Shown here piece by piece: positions 20,357 to 29,662 of a stretch of DNA of 64,000 bases. The translations under genes and the position numbers were made by a program. The DNA comes from Agaribacillus aureus. GTDB lineage: Bacteria; Bacteroidota; Bacteroidia; Cytophagales; Cyclobacteriaceae. The notes under the pieces were generated by a model that was given only the letters and a program-made list of their open reading frames with translations, was not told where the DNA came from and did not search any database. The stretch lies in the NCBI GenBank assembly GCA_030442055.1, contig JAUJEB010000006.1, forward strand, positions 496,001 through 560,000. The letters run 5' to 3'. Positions within the stretch are counted from its first letter, which is position 1. Every line of letters starts with the position of its first letter.

Positions 20357-20923
20357 TTACTGTTTAGTATTTTTTAATTCTTTTAATTTTTTCCAGCGGG
20401 GATCGATGCCGTCGTCATTACCTGGACTGGCCTCACCGGCGGGATTATCTGCTGCTTTGTCATCAGAAGAATAAATTAAGCCGTCTTCCTCCTGGGTCTC
20501 ATCCAGATCCATAAATCTTGGATGTAATTTTTTCATAGGGATGGACAGGCTGATAAATTCGTAGATGAACTGCGCCAAATTAATATGCGTTGTGTTTTTT
20601 GTAATTTGCATCATGAAATCATCCAGCTCTTTTTCCTCTTCCCCGAATTTGAAAATCAGATCCTGACTAACCGATAAGGGAAAGTCAAAATTTTCCAGAC
20701 TCCGGTCACAAATTAACTCAACAACACCATCAATTTGTATATTTACTTCGATAAAAGTTTCGGATTTTTTCAGGGTAGTTTTAACTGCTGCTTTCCCCTT
20801 ACTTATCAAACTGTCATCGAAGGCTTGAAAGAACGAATCATCTACCGCAAAATCAAAATCATAGGATTTGTTTTGCAACTTGAAAATTTCAATATCCCAT
20901 CCTTTTAATTCACGGTGCTCCAT
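20357..20923 (-). CDS. DUF177 (YceD-like) protein
   Basis: A 188-residue acidic protein in the conserved yceD-rpmF position. A core strand reads EVNIQIDGVVELICDRSLE, matching the family's conserved cysteine-containing segment. The C-terminal third is highly charged (DDGIDPRWKKLKEL). YceD is linked to 23S rRNA accumulation or processing in bacteria and plants; this role is taken from the family. Start chosen as MEHRELKGWDIEIF. Confidence 0.88.
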   Translation of the reverse strand: MEHRELKGWDIEIFKLQNKSYDFDFAVDDSFFQAFDDSLISKGKAAVKTTLKKSETFIEVNIQIDGVVELICDRSLENFDFPLSVSQDLIFKFGEEEKELDDFMMQITKNTTHINLAQFIYEFISLSIPMKKLHPRFMDLDETQEEDGLIYSSDDKAADNPAGEASPGNDDGIDPRWKKLKELKNTKQ

Positions 20924-21046
20924 ACCCTTAGAAATTAAGACCGCAAAGTTAAAAAGATAATTATAATTTTAAAATATAATTATGGATTTACCACCGCGGC
21001 AAGTTTGAGGTTTCTATGATTTTTTGGATGTATAACGAAGGGTAAT

Positions 21047-22087
21047 TTACTCGGTTTTGGCTTCCATTCTTTTTTTCGTAATATCCATAGCCAGAAATAT
21101 GGCCTGCAACATGGACTCCTCGTTGGCTTTGTTTTTCCCAGCAAGGTTGTAGGCCGTTCCGTGATCCGGAGAGGTTCTTACCACCGGCAATCCGGCTGTA
21201 TAATTGACACCCTCATCAAATGCCAGGGTCTTGAATGGAATAAGCCCCTGGTCGTGGTACATGGCCATAACACCGTCAAATTTTTTATGCTCCATTTTCC
21301 CAAAAAAACCGTCGGCTGGAAAGGGACCTAATATAAGATTGCCTTTTTTCTTGCATTCATTGATAGCGGGGATGATGATTTCAGTCTCTTCATTTCCCAG
21401 CAACCCATCCTCGCCAGCATGGGGATTAAGCCCAAGTACGGCGATTTTTGGCTTTATAATACCAAAATCATTTTTCAGGCTTTTATAGAGCAGGTTTATT
21501 TTGCTGACAATCGCCTCTTGCGTCAACCTTTTTTTCACTTCAACCAGGGGAATATGACTGGTTACAACACCAATTCTAAGCTGTTCGCTTACCAACAACA
21601 TCAGGCTGTCCTGGTTTTGGTTATTGAATTTATGGGTCAGGTATTCGGTGTGGCCAACGAACTTAAAATCATCACTTTGAATGTTTTTCTTATTGATCGG
21701 TGCGGTGACCAGGGCATTTATTTTTCCCTCTCTCAGATCATTTGTGGCAGCTTCCAATGCTATAAAAGCATATTTGCCACCAGCTGATGTCACTTGACCG
21801 GGATTTAGCTCCACCGTATCCTGCCAGCAATTCTTGACGTTTATCTTTTTTGTATGCAGGTCAAAGTTGTTGTTGACTGGATGATGATTAAACGGTTCGA
21901 GCCCCAGTGTTTTGCGGTAGTAGGACAAAACCTTTGTGGAGCCATACACCACCGGCGTAAACATTTTCAATAACCGGTTATCAGACAGCGCTTTAATGAT
22001 AATTTCCGTTCCAATACCATTAAGATCTCCGACAGTGATACCAATTACAGGTTTGCCAGCCTTAGCATTTTGCGCAGTTTTGTCCAT
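21047..22087 (-). CDS. pdxA: 4-hydroxythreonine-4-phosphate dehydrogenase
   Basis: A 346-residue protein with PdxA motifs: IGITVGDLNGIGTEII at the N-terminus, FVGHTEYLTHKF and MYHDQGLIPFKTLAFDEGVN (metal ligand histidines), and VVRTSPDHGTAYNLAG. It oxidises 4-phosphohydroxy-L-threonine in the deoxyxylulose-5-phosphate-independent branch leading to pyridoxal phosphate. It is the first gene of the minus-strand run; the gap to DUF177 is 123 bp, so a separate transcript is possible. Divergent from rsmA across 166 bp. Confidence 0.97.
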   Translation of the reverse strand: MDKTAQNAKAGKPVIGITVGDLNGIGTEIIIKALSDNRLLKMFTPVVYGSTKVLSYYRKTLGLEPFNHHPVNNNFDLHTKKINVKNCWQDTVELNPGQVTSAGGKYAFIALEAATNDLREGKINALVTAPINKKNIQSDDFKFVGHTEYLTHKFNNQNQDSLMLLVSEQLRIGVVTSHIPLVEVKKRLTQEAIVSKINLLYKSLKNDFGIIKPKIAVLGLNPHAGEDGLLGNEETEIIIPAINECKKKGNLILGPFPADGFFGKMEHKKFDGVMAMYHDQGLIPFKTLAFDEGVNYTAGLPVVRTSPDHGTAYNLAGKNKANEESMLQAIFLAMDITKKRMEAKTE

Positions 22088-22253
22088 ACTTTACCATTTA
22101 TCACTTAATTCAATTCGCAAAAATAGAATTTTTATCCAAATTCCCGACGATACCTTGTTATACCTGGCAGAGGTTAAAATCGAAAATTGAAGCTTCTATT
22201 AAAATATTGTTACTTTAAAATATAAGTTTGCAATTTAGAGAGATTTCAATAAT

Positions 22254-23030
22254 ATGACCAAAGTCAGGCCAAAAAAGTATTTAGGGCAACATTTTTTGAA
22301 AGATTTGCAAGTAGCAGAAAAAATTGTTGATGCCCTTACTTTCACACCACCTTACCAGGATGTGCTGGAGGTAGGACCAGGCATGGGGGTTTTGACTGAT
22401 TTTCTTTTGCAAAAAAGCGATATCAATTTATACGTTATTGATATTGATAAAGAGTCTATTGACTATCTGCAGCAACGTTACCCTCAATTGCGAAGACAGA
22501 TAATTGAAGGTGATATTTTAAAATGGGACCCGGCAGCAACGTTTGAAAACAAGTTTGGCCTTATAGGTAATTTCCCCTATAATATTTCTTCACAAATTTT
22601 TTTTAGAGTCCTGGAACTCAAAGATAAAATACCTGAAGTGGTGTGCATGGTACAAAGAGAAGTGGCTAACAGAATTGTTTCTCCGCCGGGAAATAAGGCA
22701 TATGGCATCTTAAGTGTATTACTACAGGCGTTTTACCATGTGGAATATCTTTTCACGGTTGAGCCCCATGTATTTCGTCCGCCACCGAAGGTTCAATCCG
22801 CCGTGATGAGATTTCAAAGAAACGAAGTTGCTAAATTGTCCTGTGACGAGGCATTATTTAAAAGGGTCGTGAAAGAGGGATTTCAAAATCGTCGAAAAAC
22901 ATTGCGGAACGCTTTAAAAAGAATAAATTTGCCCGAGAAAATTCGGCACCTTTCGATGTTGGATCTAAGGGCCGAACAGCTGTCTGTTGATGAATTTGTT
23001 GCTCTAACTAAAAAAATCGAGGAATCTTGA
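22254..23030 (+). CDS. rsmA: 16S rRNA dimethyladenosine transferase (KsgA)
   Basis: A 258-residue protein with KKYLGQHFLKD at the N-terminus, the SAM loop EVGPGMGVLTDFLL, and the catalytic motif NFPYNISSQI (NLPY in most homologues). The C-terminal domain ends near EQLSVDEFVALT. It dimethylates two adjacent adenosines in helix 45 of 16S rRNA. Its stop overlaps the TTG start of mgtE (TTGA). Confidence 0.98.
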   Translation: MTKVRPKKYLGQHFLKDLQVAEKIVDALTFTPPYQDVLEVGPGMGVLTDFLLQKSDINLYVIDIDKESIDYLQQRYPQLRRQIIEGDILKWDPAATFENKFGLIGNFPYNISSQIFFRVLELKDKIPEVVCMVQREVANRIVSPPGNKAYGILSVLLQAFYHVEYLFTVEPHVFRPPPKVQSAVMRFQRNEVAKLSCDEALFKRVVKEGFQNRRKTLRNALKRINLPEKIRHLSMLDLRAEQLSVDEFVALTKKIEES

Positions 23031-24397
23031 CTGTATCTACGCAATTTGAGCTTTCTAAAGAATATCTGGAGAGATTGAAGCTGGCCATCGAAGAAAAAAA
23101 TGTCGACTTCATCCGGGAAACCATGGAGGGAGTCAATCCGGCCGATATCTCTGCTGTATTGGAGGAGTTTGATGGCGTAGACTCTAAGTATGTGGTGGAT
23201 AATCTGGATACCGCCATTGGCGCTCAAATCATCAGCGATCTTGAAGAAGATACCAGGAAAGATTTTTTGAAAGTATTTGAGCCGGGTGAGATTGCGCAGT
23301 TTATTGAAATAATTGACTCGGATGACGGCGCCGATATTCTGAATGAAATTCCTGTTAAAATCAGGGAAAAAATCATTGCGAGCCTTGACAATGAGGAAAA
23401 AGTGTCTCACCTGCTTGACCTGTTAAGATATGAAGAGGATACGGCCGGAGGGCTGATGGCCAAGGAGTTGATCAAGGCCAATATCAATTGGACCGTCATC
23501 CAATGTATTGAAGAGATCAGGCGCCAGGCGGAAAACGTGGAGAAGATATATTCCATGTACGTAGTGGATGACCGGGATAAGTTGTTGGGAAGAGTCTCCC
23601 TGAAAAAGATTATCCTCTCTGATGACAAAACAAAAATAGCTGATATTTACTCTGAGGATGTTATCTCTGTACAGACCTTTATGGAAGAAGCGGAAGTAGC
23701 CGCCACGATGCAAAAATACGACCTCGTAGCCGTACCCGTAGTGAATCTGCAAGGTAAATTAGTAGGGAGAATTACCATCGATGATGTGGTGGATGTTATC
23801 ACCGAAATTGCGGAGCAGGAACGGCAAATTATGTCCGGTATCTCTGAAGACGTAGAAGAAGATGATAATCTATGGGTATTGACAAGAGCCCGTTTACCCT
23901 GGTTGATTTTCGGGTTATTCGGAGGTTTATTGGGGGCTAAAGTAATAGGTTTCTTTGAAGGGGATATAAAAAAAATAACTGAAATAGCCCTGTTTATTCC
24001 GCTAATTATGGCTACCGGTGGTAATGTAGGCATACAATCATCGTCAATTATTGTACAAAGTCTGGCCAGCCGGTCTGTGTTTGAGGAAAATACTGTCAAA
24101 AGGCTCCTCAAGGTGTTGCTGGTTGCGTTGATTAATGGCATTGTCCTTGGAATTATCGTGTTGGGCATTAGTTACTGGATAATGGATTGGCAAAATGTAG
24201 ATTTTGCGGTGGTCGTGTCGGTGGCACTTTTTTGTGTGGTATTGCTGGCTTCTTTTATGGGAACGGTTACGCCACTATTATTAAACAGGTTTAATATTAA
24301 CCCGGCACTTGCCTCCGGTCCTTTTATCACCACCGCCAATGATATTCTTGGGTTGGGTGTATACCTTGTTGTAGTGCGATTGTTTTATGCCATTTAG
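23027..24397 (+). CDS. mgtE: Magnesium transporter MgtE
   Basis: A 456-residue protein: an N-terminal MgtE_N superhelical domain (about 20-130), two CBS domains (about 135-260), then five membrane segments with the selectivity region FIPLIMATGGNVGIQSS and a final FITTANDILGLGVYL. It imports Mg2+ and closes when the CBS and N domains bind cytosolic Mg2+. The start is a TTG at 23027 overlapping the rsmA stop as TTGA, with GAGGAA 5 bp upstream; the first internal Met would remove part of the N domain, so TTG is preferred. The pair appears translationally coupled. Confidence 0.95.
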   Translation: MTVSTQFELSKEYLERLKLAIEEKNVDFIRETMEGVNPADISAVLEEFDGVDSKYVVDNLDTAIGAQIISDLEEDTRKDFLKVFEPGEIAQFIEIIDSDDGADILNEIPVKIREKIIASLDNEEKVSHLLDLLRYEEDTAGGLMAKELIKANINWTVIQCIEEIRRQAENVEKIYSMYVVDDRDKLLGRVSLKKIILSDDKTKIADIYSEDVISVQTFMEEAEVAATMQKYDLVAVPVVNLQGKLVGRITIDDVVDVITEIAEQERQIMSGISEDVEEDDNLWVLTRARLPWLIFGLFGGLLGAKVIGFFEGDIKKITEIALFIPLIMATGGNVGIQSSSIIVQSLASRSVFEENTVKRLLKVLLVALINGIVLGIIVLGISYWIMDWQNVDFAVVVSVALFCVVLLASFMGTVTPLLLNRFNINPALASGPFITTANDILGLGVYLVVVRLFYAI

Positions 24398-24414
24398 TAA
24401 TGCTCCAGGGAATT

Positions 24415-25350
24415 ATGAAAAAGGGATGCCTGATCGTCGATGAACTCCACACCAGCATTATTGCTAACCTTGAAAGTTTAGGATTCGAAGTAAGCTACCG
24501 GCCCGATATCCAAAGAAGGGAGATCCTGGAAGTTATTGGTGACTATGAAGGAGTTATAGTAAGAAGTAAATTATTCCTTGACAAGGAATTCTTTAACGCT
24601 GCCCGGCGGTTGAAGTTTATTGCCAGGGCAGGAGCCGGCCTTGATCAAATTGATGTGGAAGAGGTCGAAAAGCGGCAGATAACGATTGTAAACGCGCCGG
24701 AAGGTAACAGAGATGCCCTGGCGGAACATTGTGTAGGGATGATCCTCTGCCTGCTGAATAAGATCCATTTGGCAAACAACCAGATAGCTGCCGGTGAGTG
24801 GCACCGGGAAGTCAACAGGGGTGTGGAACTGGCCGGGAAGGCCATAGGAATTATTGGTTATGGCTACATGGGTGAAGCATTTGCAAAAAGATTAAGTGGC
24901 TTCGGTTGTAATGTTCTGGCCTATGATAAATATAAAACCGGCTTTTCAGATGGATTTATCCGGGAGGCTTCGTTGCAAAAGATTTTTGAAGAATGTGATA
25001 TCGTCAGCTTCCACGTTCCGTTGACTGAAGAGACAAAAGACATGGTAAACGCGGCGTTTATCGCCAATTTTAAAAAGAATATTTATATAGTTAATACTGC
25101 CAGAGGCGAAATTTTACCACTTGACAATCTAAAAGTACAATTACTAAATGGTAAAGTCATCGGGGCTGCGCTCGATGTACACGAATTTGAAAAGAAGCCA
25201 TCACTCAGCCCTGATGAAACGGCATTATTTGATTTTTTCAAAACTGCTGAAAACGTGTTGCTTACCCCCCATGTTGGAGGATGGACTCATGAATCCTATG
25301 AAAAGATCAGCAGGATTTTATTTGAAAAAATAAGCCGGCTTTCCATTTAA
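24415..25350 (+). CDS. 2-hydroxyacid dehydrogenase, SerA-like
   Basis: The protein of 311 residues (316 if the ATG at 24400 is used) is a D-isomer-specific 2-hydroxyacid dehydrogenase. It has RAGAGLDQID, the Rossmann motif GIIGYGYMGEAFAKRL with an acidic residue at the end of the next strand (YDKY), VNTARGE with the catalytic Arg, and the His in TPHVGGWTHES. It lacks the ACT regulatory domain of SerA. 3-Phosphoglycerate is a possible substrate, not proven. The inner start (MKKGCLIVDE) is preferred because AGGGA lies just upstream; it is 17 bp after mgtE. Confidence 0.85.
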   Translation: MKKGCLIVDELHTSIIANLESLGFEVSYRPDIQRREILEVIGDYEGVIVRSKLFLDKEFFNAARRLKFIARAGAGLDQIDVEEVEKRQITIVNAPEGNRDALAEHCVGMILCLLNKIHLANNQIAAGEWHREVNRGVELAGKAIGIIGYGYMGEAFAKRLSGFGCNVLAYDKYKTGFSDGFIREASLQKIFEECDIVSFHVPLTEETKDMVNAAFIANFKKNIYIVNTARGEILPLDNLKVQLLNGKVIGAALDVHEFEKKPSLSPDETALFDFFKTAENVLLTPHVGGWTHESYEKISRILFEKISRLSI

Positions 25351-25524
25351 ACAAAAGATTACACCAACAAGCCTCTATTTTTCAAATCAAAAGTCTTTCC
25401 GGGGTGATATTTGAAAATATATAGGATACTTTATTAATGTAATTTTATCCCTGTTATTGAATATTAATTACCTTACCATTCCTCTAATTTTGAGCATTGG
25501 TATTGGGAAATTAATCTTTAGTGA

Positions 25525-26367
25525 ATGTCTTTTAGCTTTTCCGTTAAAAAAATAAAGAAAGCCCTCGAGGGTATTATTGAGAAACCAATATTAACCTCTT
25601 TCCTGGTCTTTCTTTTTCTTACTTTGGTGGTGATCGGACTTAGCTTGCGCTTTTACATCCACGATTTTGAGGAATTCTATCTAAATGTACTGGCCGAAGC
25701 GCACGGTATGCTGTTTGACATCCTTGTCATCGGTATTTTAATCTTTTGGCTCAATAAGAGCGGTGAAAAGCGGTTAAGGATCAGAACCTACAAAGATGAA
25801 ATAGATGATTTCCGGCTTTGGGAATCAGATGAGGCCGCCTTTCGGAATGTCGGTAACATCAAAAGGCTGAACAGGCATCACATTTATAATATCAACCTGG
25901 TCAATTGCTATCTGGCCCGTACAAACTTAAATTATGTAGTGTTGAAGTCATCCAACCTGAACTCTGCCAATCTCCAGGGTGCAAATCTGATTGAGGCCAA
26001 CCTGCAAGAGGCCAGGCTTAACCAGACAAATTTGGAATCTGCCACCCTGAATCAGTGCAGTCTGCGAGGTGCTTATGCCAGTGGTGCTCAATTTGCCGAA
26101 GCATTCCTGATCAAGGCCGACCTCACCAATGCCTTCCTGATCAAAGCTGATTTTAGCAGCTCTTTTATGATGGAAGCGGATCTGAAAGGTGCGTATCTTA
26201 CCGGAGCTGATTTTACAAATGCCAATCTGTATCGCGCAGATTTACGGCAAACCACAGGAATTACGATTGAGCAACTTCGCAAGGTTAAAACCCTGTACCT
26301 TGCCAAATTCGATGACGATCTTCTCGAACTGGTCAACCGGGAATGCCCGGATCTTGTTAAGCAATAG
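25525..26367 (+). CDS. Membrane-anchored pentapeptide repeat protein
   Basis: A 280-residue protein with two membrane segments near the N-terminus (about 20-45 and 60-80), a charged linker, then pentapeptide repeats of the A(D/N)LxX type from about residue 125 to 245 (LNSANLQGANLIEANLQEA and similar). Such repeats fold into a right-handed square beta-helix. In other proteins this fold can mimic DNA or act as a scaffold, but the membrane anchor argues for an envelope or signalling role. No partner is evident; the flanking genes seem unrelated. Confidence 0.85.
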   Translation: MSFSFSVKKIKKALEGIIEKPILTSFLVFLFLTLVVIGLSLRFYIHDFEEFYLNVLAEAHGMLFDILVIGILIFWLNKSGEKRLRIRTYKDEIDDFRLWESDEAAFRNVGNIKRLNRHHIYNINLVNCYLARTNLNYVVLKSSNLNSANLQGANLIEANLQEARLNQTNLESATLNQCSLRGAYASGAQFAEAFLIKADLTNAFLIKADFSSSFMMEADLKGAYLTGADFTNANLYRADLRQTTGITIEQLRKVKTLYLAKFDDDLLELVNRECPDLVKQ

Positions 26368-26483
26368 GTTTTTGGATTTTTCCCGGCCCCTCATCTGGCA
26401 TGTATAGCTTTTTGCTTCAGGCTAAAATTTATATATTGCCGGCGAAGTCTTTATCACAATTCATAAAATTCACACAATCAACT

Positions 26484-27890
26484 ATGAAGTTAAAATTTTG
26501 CGGTGCCGCCAGAACGGTTACAGGAAGCAGTCACTTGCTTACACTTGATGATGGTTACAAAATATTGTTCGATTGCGGGTTGTATCAGGGGCGAGAAGAT
26601 GGCTACGAAGATTTTAACCGGCAATGGCATTTTGAGCCTTCTGAAATTGATTGTTTGATTCTTTCCCATGCCCACATTGATCATATTGGAAGAGTACCGG
26701 CCCTGGTAAAGGATGGATTTGACGGAAATATTATTTGCACCAGCGCCACACGGGATTTAGCGGCCATTATGCTTTTGGACAGCGCCTTCATCCAGGAAAA
26801 GGATGTCCAATACGTTAATAAAAGAAGGGTTAAAGAGGGAAAAACGCCGCTGGAGCCGCTATACACCGCCATTGATGCCAAGAAATGCCTGGATAACTTT
26901 GTAGGCATAGCCTATAACCGGTGGTTTCAAATTAACGAGCAGATATCGGTTCTTTTTAAGGATGGAGGTCATATTCTTGGCAGCTCCAACGTCACACTAC
27001 GCATTAAAACCAAAGGTTCCCAGGAAAAAATTATTGGGTTTACAGGCGACATTGGCCGTCCTGACCGTCCGATATTAAAAGACCCTACGCCCATGCCCCC
27101 ATGTGACTATCTCATTTGCGAATCCACTTATGGTGGCGAGGAGCACAATGACCGGCCCAATGATGAGCACGAGCTGCTAAAAATTATCGAGGAAACCTGC
27201 GTAAAAAATAAGGGAAAACTTTTGATTCCCGCTTTTAGTGTAGGCAGGACGCAGGAATTGGTTTATATGATGGATAAGCTGGAATCCAGCGGCAAACTGC
27301 CAAAGATACCGGTTTTTGTTGACAGCCCTCTGGCGGTGAACGCGACGGAGATTTTTATCTTGCACCCGGAGTGTTATGACGATGACTTGCTGGAATACAT
27401 GGATACAGACCCAAATCCTTTTGGGTTTGGCAACCTGAATTATGTACGCAAAGCGGAAGATTCCAAAAAATTAAATGACCTGGCAGGCCCGGCCATTATC
27501 ATCAGTGCCTCGGGCATGATGTCGGCGGGACGAATTAAGCACCACTTGTTTAATCATATTGAAAATGCCAGCAATACCATCCTGGTAGTTGGCTTTTGTT
27601 CTCCGGGAACCCTGGGCGAAAGGATCAGGAACCGGCCCCCAACTGTGAGAATATTTGGTGTGGAAAAAAGTTTGAAAGCACAGGTCAGGATTTTGGATTC
27701 TTTCAGCGCTCATGGCGACGAGCGCGAAATGCTTGATTTCCTGCGCACCCAGCATGCCGGGAAACTACAAAAAATATTTTTGGTGCACGGAGAAATAACA
27801 CGGCAGGAAAAATTTAAAGACGCTTTGCTGGAGGAAGGCTTTAAGAATGTAATGATCCCCAGCCTGGGAGAGGAAATTGATCTGACTTAG
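26484..27890 (+). CDS. MBL-fold beta-CASP metallohydrolase (CPSF/RNase J-like family)
   Basis: A protein of 468 residues starting at MKLKFCGAARTVTG, which matches the usual family N-terminus (an upstream ATG at 26400 would add 28 unlikely residues). It has the zinc motif SHAHIDHIGR, GDIGRPDRP, the beta-CASP region (FSVGRTQELVYMMDKLE; ASGMMSAGRIKHHL) and the RMMBL end domain (DSFSAHGDEREMLDFL, VHGE). Members act as RNA endo- or exonucleases or related phosphodiesterases. The bacterial YSH1-type members have mostly unassigned substrates. Confidence 0.9.
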   Translation: MKLKFCGAARTVTGSSHLLTLDDGYKILFDCGLYQGREDGYEDFNRQWHFEPSEIDCLILSHAHIDHIGRVPALVKDGFDGNIICTSATRDLAAIMLLDSAFIQEKDVQYVNKRRVKEGKTPLEPLYTAIDAKKCLDNFVGIAYNRWFQINEQISVLFKDGGHILGSSNVTLRIKTKGSQEKIIGFTGDIGRPDRPILKDPTPMPPCDYLICESTYGGEEHNDRPNDEHELLKIIEETCVKNKGKLLIPAFSVGRTQELVYMMDKLESSGKLPKIPVFVDSPLAVNATEIFILHPECYDDDLLEYMDTDPNPFGFGNLNYVRKAEDSKKLNDLAGPAIIISASGMMSAGRIKHHLFNHIENASNTILVVGFCSPGTLGERIRNRPPTVRIFGVEKSLKAQVRILDSFSAHGDEREMLDFLRTQHAGKLQKIFLVHGEITRQEKFKDALLEEGFKNVMIPSLGEEIDLT

Positions 27891-27934
27891 TTTTAATCCG
27901 CAGGTATTATTGGTTCAACAACTAAAAGTCGGTG

Positions 27935-29494
27935 CTATACAGTTAGCGGCCGGTTGCGTTTCGTTGCTTTTTGCTTGATAATTTCTCCAACAGGGCGGTC
28001 CTCAAATTTGCTCTCCAGCCACGAAATAATATCAAAATACAAAAACGCTCTTTTTTCATAGGGATTGTTTTTGAGTGATAGCATTTGCTTCCTCAATTTC
28101 TTGAATGCATCCATTAGCTGCGACGGTTTAATGCTGTTGAGGTCCTTTAAAAACTTCATGATATATTTTTGAAACATGTATAAGTCTTCCTTTTTGATTA
28201 AAAACCGGTAGGTGGACAGGATGTAATAATCTACCAGGTCGGTATTTTCCAATTCGTAGTGGCAGATGAGATTTAATATCCTGGCAAAACACTGTATATC
28301 GGAACGTAGGTCCACATTGGTGGCATTAATGATTTTATTTAACCAGTACACCGCCTCCTGCCATTGGTTGTTGCCGAAATACATACAGGCAAATTTGTAG
28401 TAAAAGATCAGAATGTGGTGCATGTCCAGTTGATCTATGAATCTGTTCAGTCCTTCGGCAATTTCCGGTACAATTTTGACACCTTCCTCGAAGGTGCCCA
28501 GTAAGAAGTAATGATTGATGCGATGCGTAGACAGATACTTGAATATTTGCAACTTTATGTTGTCGGTCAAGTGAAGGTTTTTTATGTTATAAACAGCCTC
28601 CAACTCTTTAAAAGTGGCCACAAATTCATCAAATTTCCCCAGCTTGTTTTGGGCGATAAGCAGGTTGTTGGAGGCTTTGATGTAGAGGTCAATTTTTGGG
28701 GCAATCAGGAAGGGGTTATCTTTAAATAACTGTACCCACTTTTTTGCGTACTCGTAAGCCCTCTCATCATCCTGAATAAAGAAATAATAGCCCACCATAG
28801 AGTTAAACAGGTAGTTTTTTTCATTGAAGGACAACCTTTCCTCCTTAAATGCGGGCATGCTGGAAAAATAAAAACTATTGACAATTTCAAAATCTTTGTG
28901 GTCGCGGATAAAGCCAATGTTCATATAAAAAGAATACAGCTTCAGGGAGAGGTTGGAAAAGTTGTGGAGGCTTTTGAGCTGCTCGCTGATAACCTCAGAC
29001 TCCTTCATCAGGTCATTGATCCTTCTGTCTACCTTGGGTTGCGCCAGTTTGGTAACCAGTCTTTTTTCGAACTCTATAATTTCGAGCAGTAACAACGGGA
29101 AGTCATTTTTTTCGGCCAAAGCCTTTGCCTTTTCAAGGATTTTAAAGCTTTGTTTATACAAACATTTGTCATTTAAAATGGAGGCTTGGTCAATGCAATC
29201 GCGAATTTGCATTGGAATATCATTACTTGATTTATTGCTGCGCAAATTCTGCAGAATTTGCTTGTAAAGATGAGCCTTCAGGTTGCTTATCTGTGAGGCT
29301 TTAATAGCCGGCTCCTTAAGAAGAATCCTGGCTTCATCATATTCATCCTGCTTATCCATCCAATTAAATAATTTCAGGAATTTCGCGTCCTCACCGCTCT
29401 TATGCCTGGATACAAAAAGCTTAAAAGAGCGTTTTTCAGCTTTCGTTAACGACTTTATTAATTGGAAAAGTGGCTCGTTATTTTTGTTGGGCAT
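27935..29494 (-). CDS. Large all-helical protein of unknown function
   Basis: A 519-residue, lysine- and leucine-rich protein predicted to be almost entirely alpha-helical, with TPR-like pairs of helices (for example KIDLYIKASNNLLIAQNKLG and WQEAVYWLNKIINATN). No signal peptide, membrane segment or catalytic motif. The N-terminus (LIKSLTKAEKRSFKLFVSRH) resembles a family I have seen only as conserved hypothetical in Bacteroidota. A scaffold or protein-binding role is inferred from the fold type only. It is transcribed divergently from the leucine operon. Confidence 0.75.
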   Translation of the reverse strand: MPNKNNEPLFQLIKSLTKAEKRSFKLFVSRHKSGEDAKFLKLFNWMDKQDEYDEARILLKEPAIKASQISNLKAHLYKQILQNLRSNKSSNDIPMQIRDCIDQASILNDKCLYKQSFKILEKAKALAEKNDFPLLLLEIIEFEKRLVTKLAQPKVDRRINDLMKESEVISEQLKSLHNFSNLSLKLYSFYMNIGFIRDHKDFEIVNSFYFSSMPAFKEERLSFNEKNYLFNSMVGYYFFIQDDERAYEYAKKWVQLFKDNPFLIAPKIDLYIKASNNLLIAQNKLGKFDEFVATFKELEAVYNIKNLHLTDNIKLQIFKYLSTHRINHYFLLGTFEEGVKIVPEIAEGLNRFIDQLDMHHILIFYYKFACMYFGNNQWQEAVYWLNKIINATNVDLRSDIQCFARILNLICHYELENTDLVDYYILSTYRFLIKKEDLYMFQKYIMKFLKDLNSIKPSQLMDAFKKLRKQMLSLKNNPYEKRAFLYFDIISWLESKFEDRPVGEIIKQKATKRNRPLTV

Positions 29495-29662
29495 TGTAGC
29501 TTATTTTGTATTAAATAATTGATAATCAATAATTTATAATTATTAAAATCTCCTTAGACATCGTAAATTTAATTGATAATTATTTTAAATCATACCCCCT
29601 AAGGATTACTTTTAACGTTGGTAGTGATATGTGCATTTTAATCAAAGGCTTAATTAAGATTT

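Noticed and set aside
21419-21787. 122-codon plus-strand open frame inside pdxA
   Set aside because: Antisense to the intact pdxA gene with all its motifs; no independent support.
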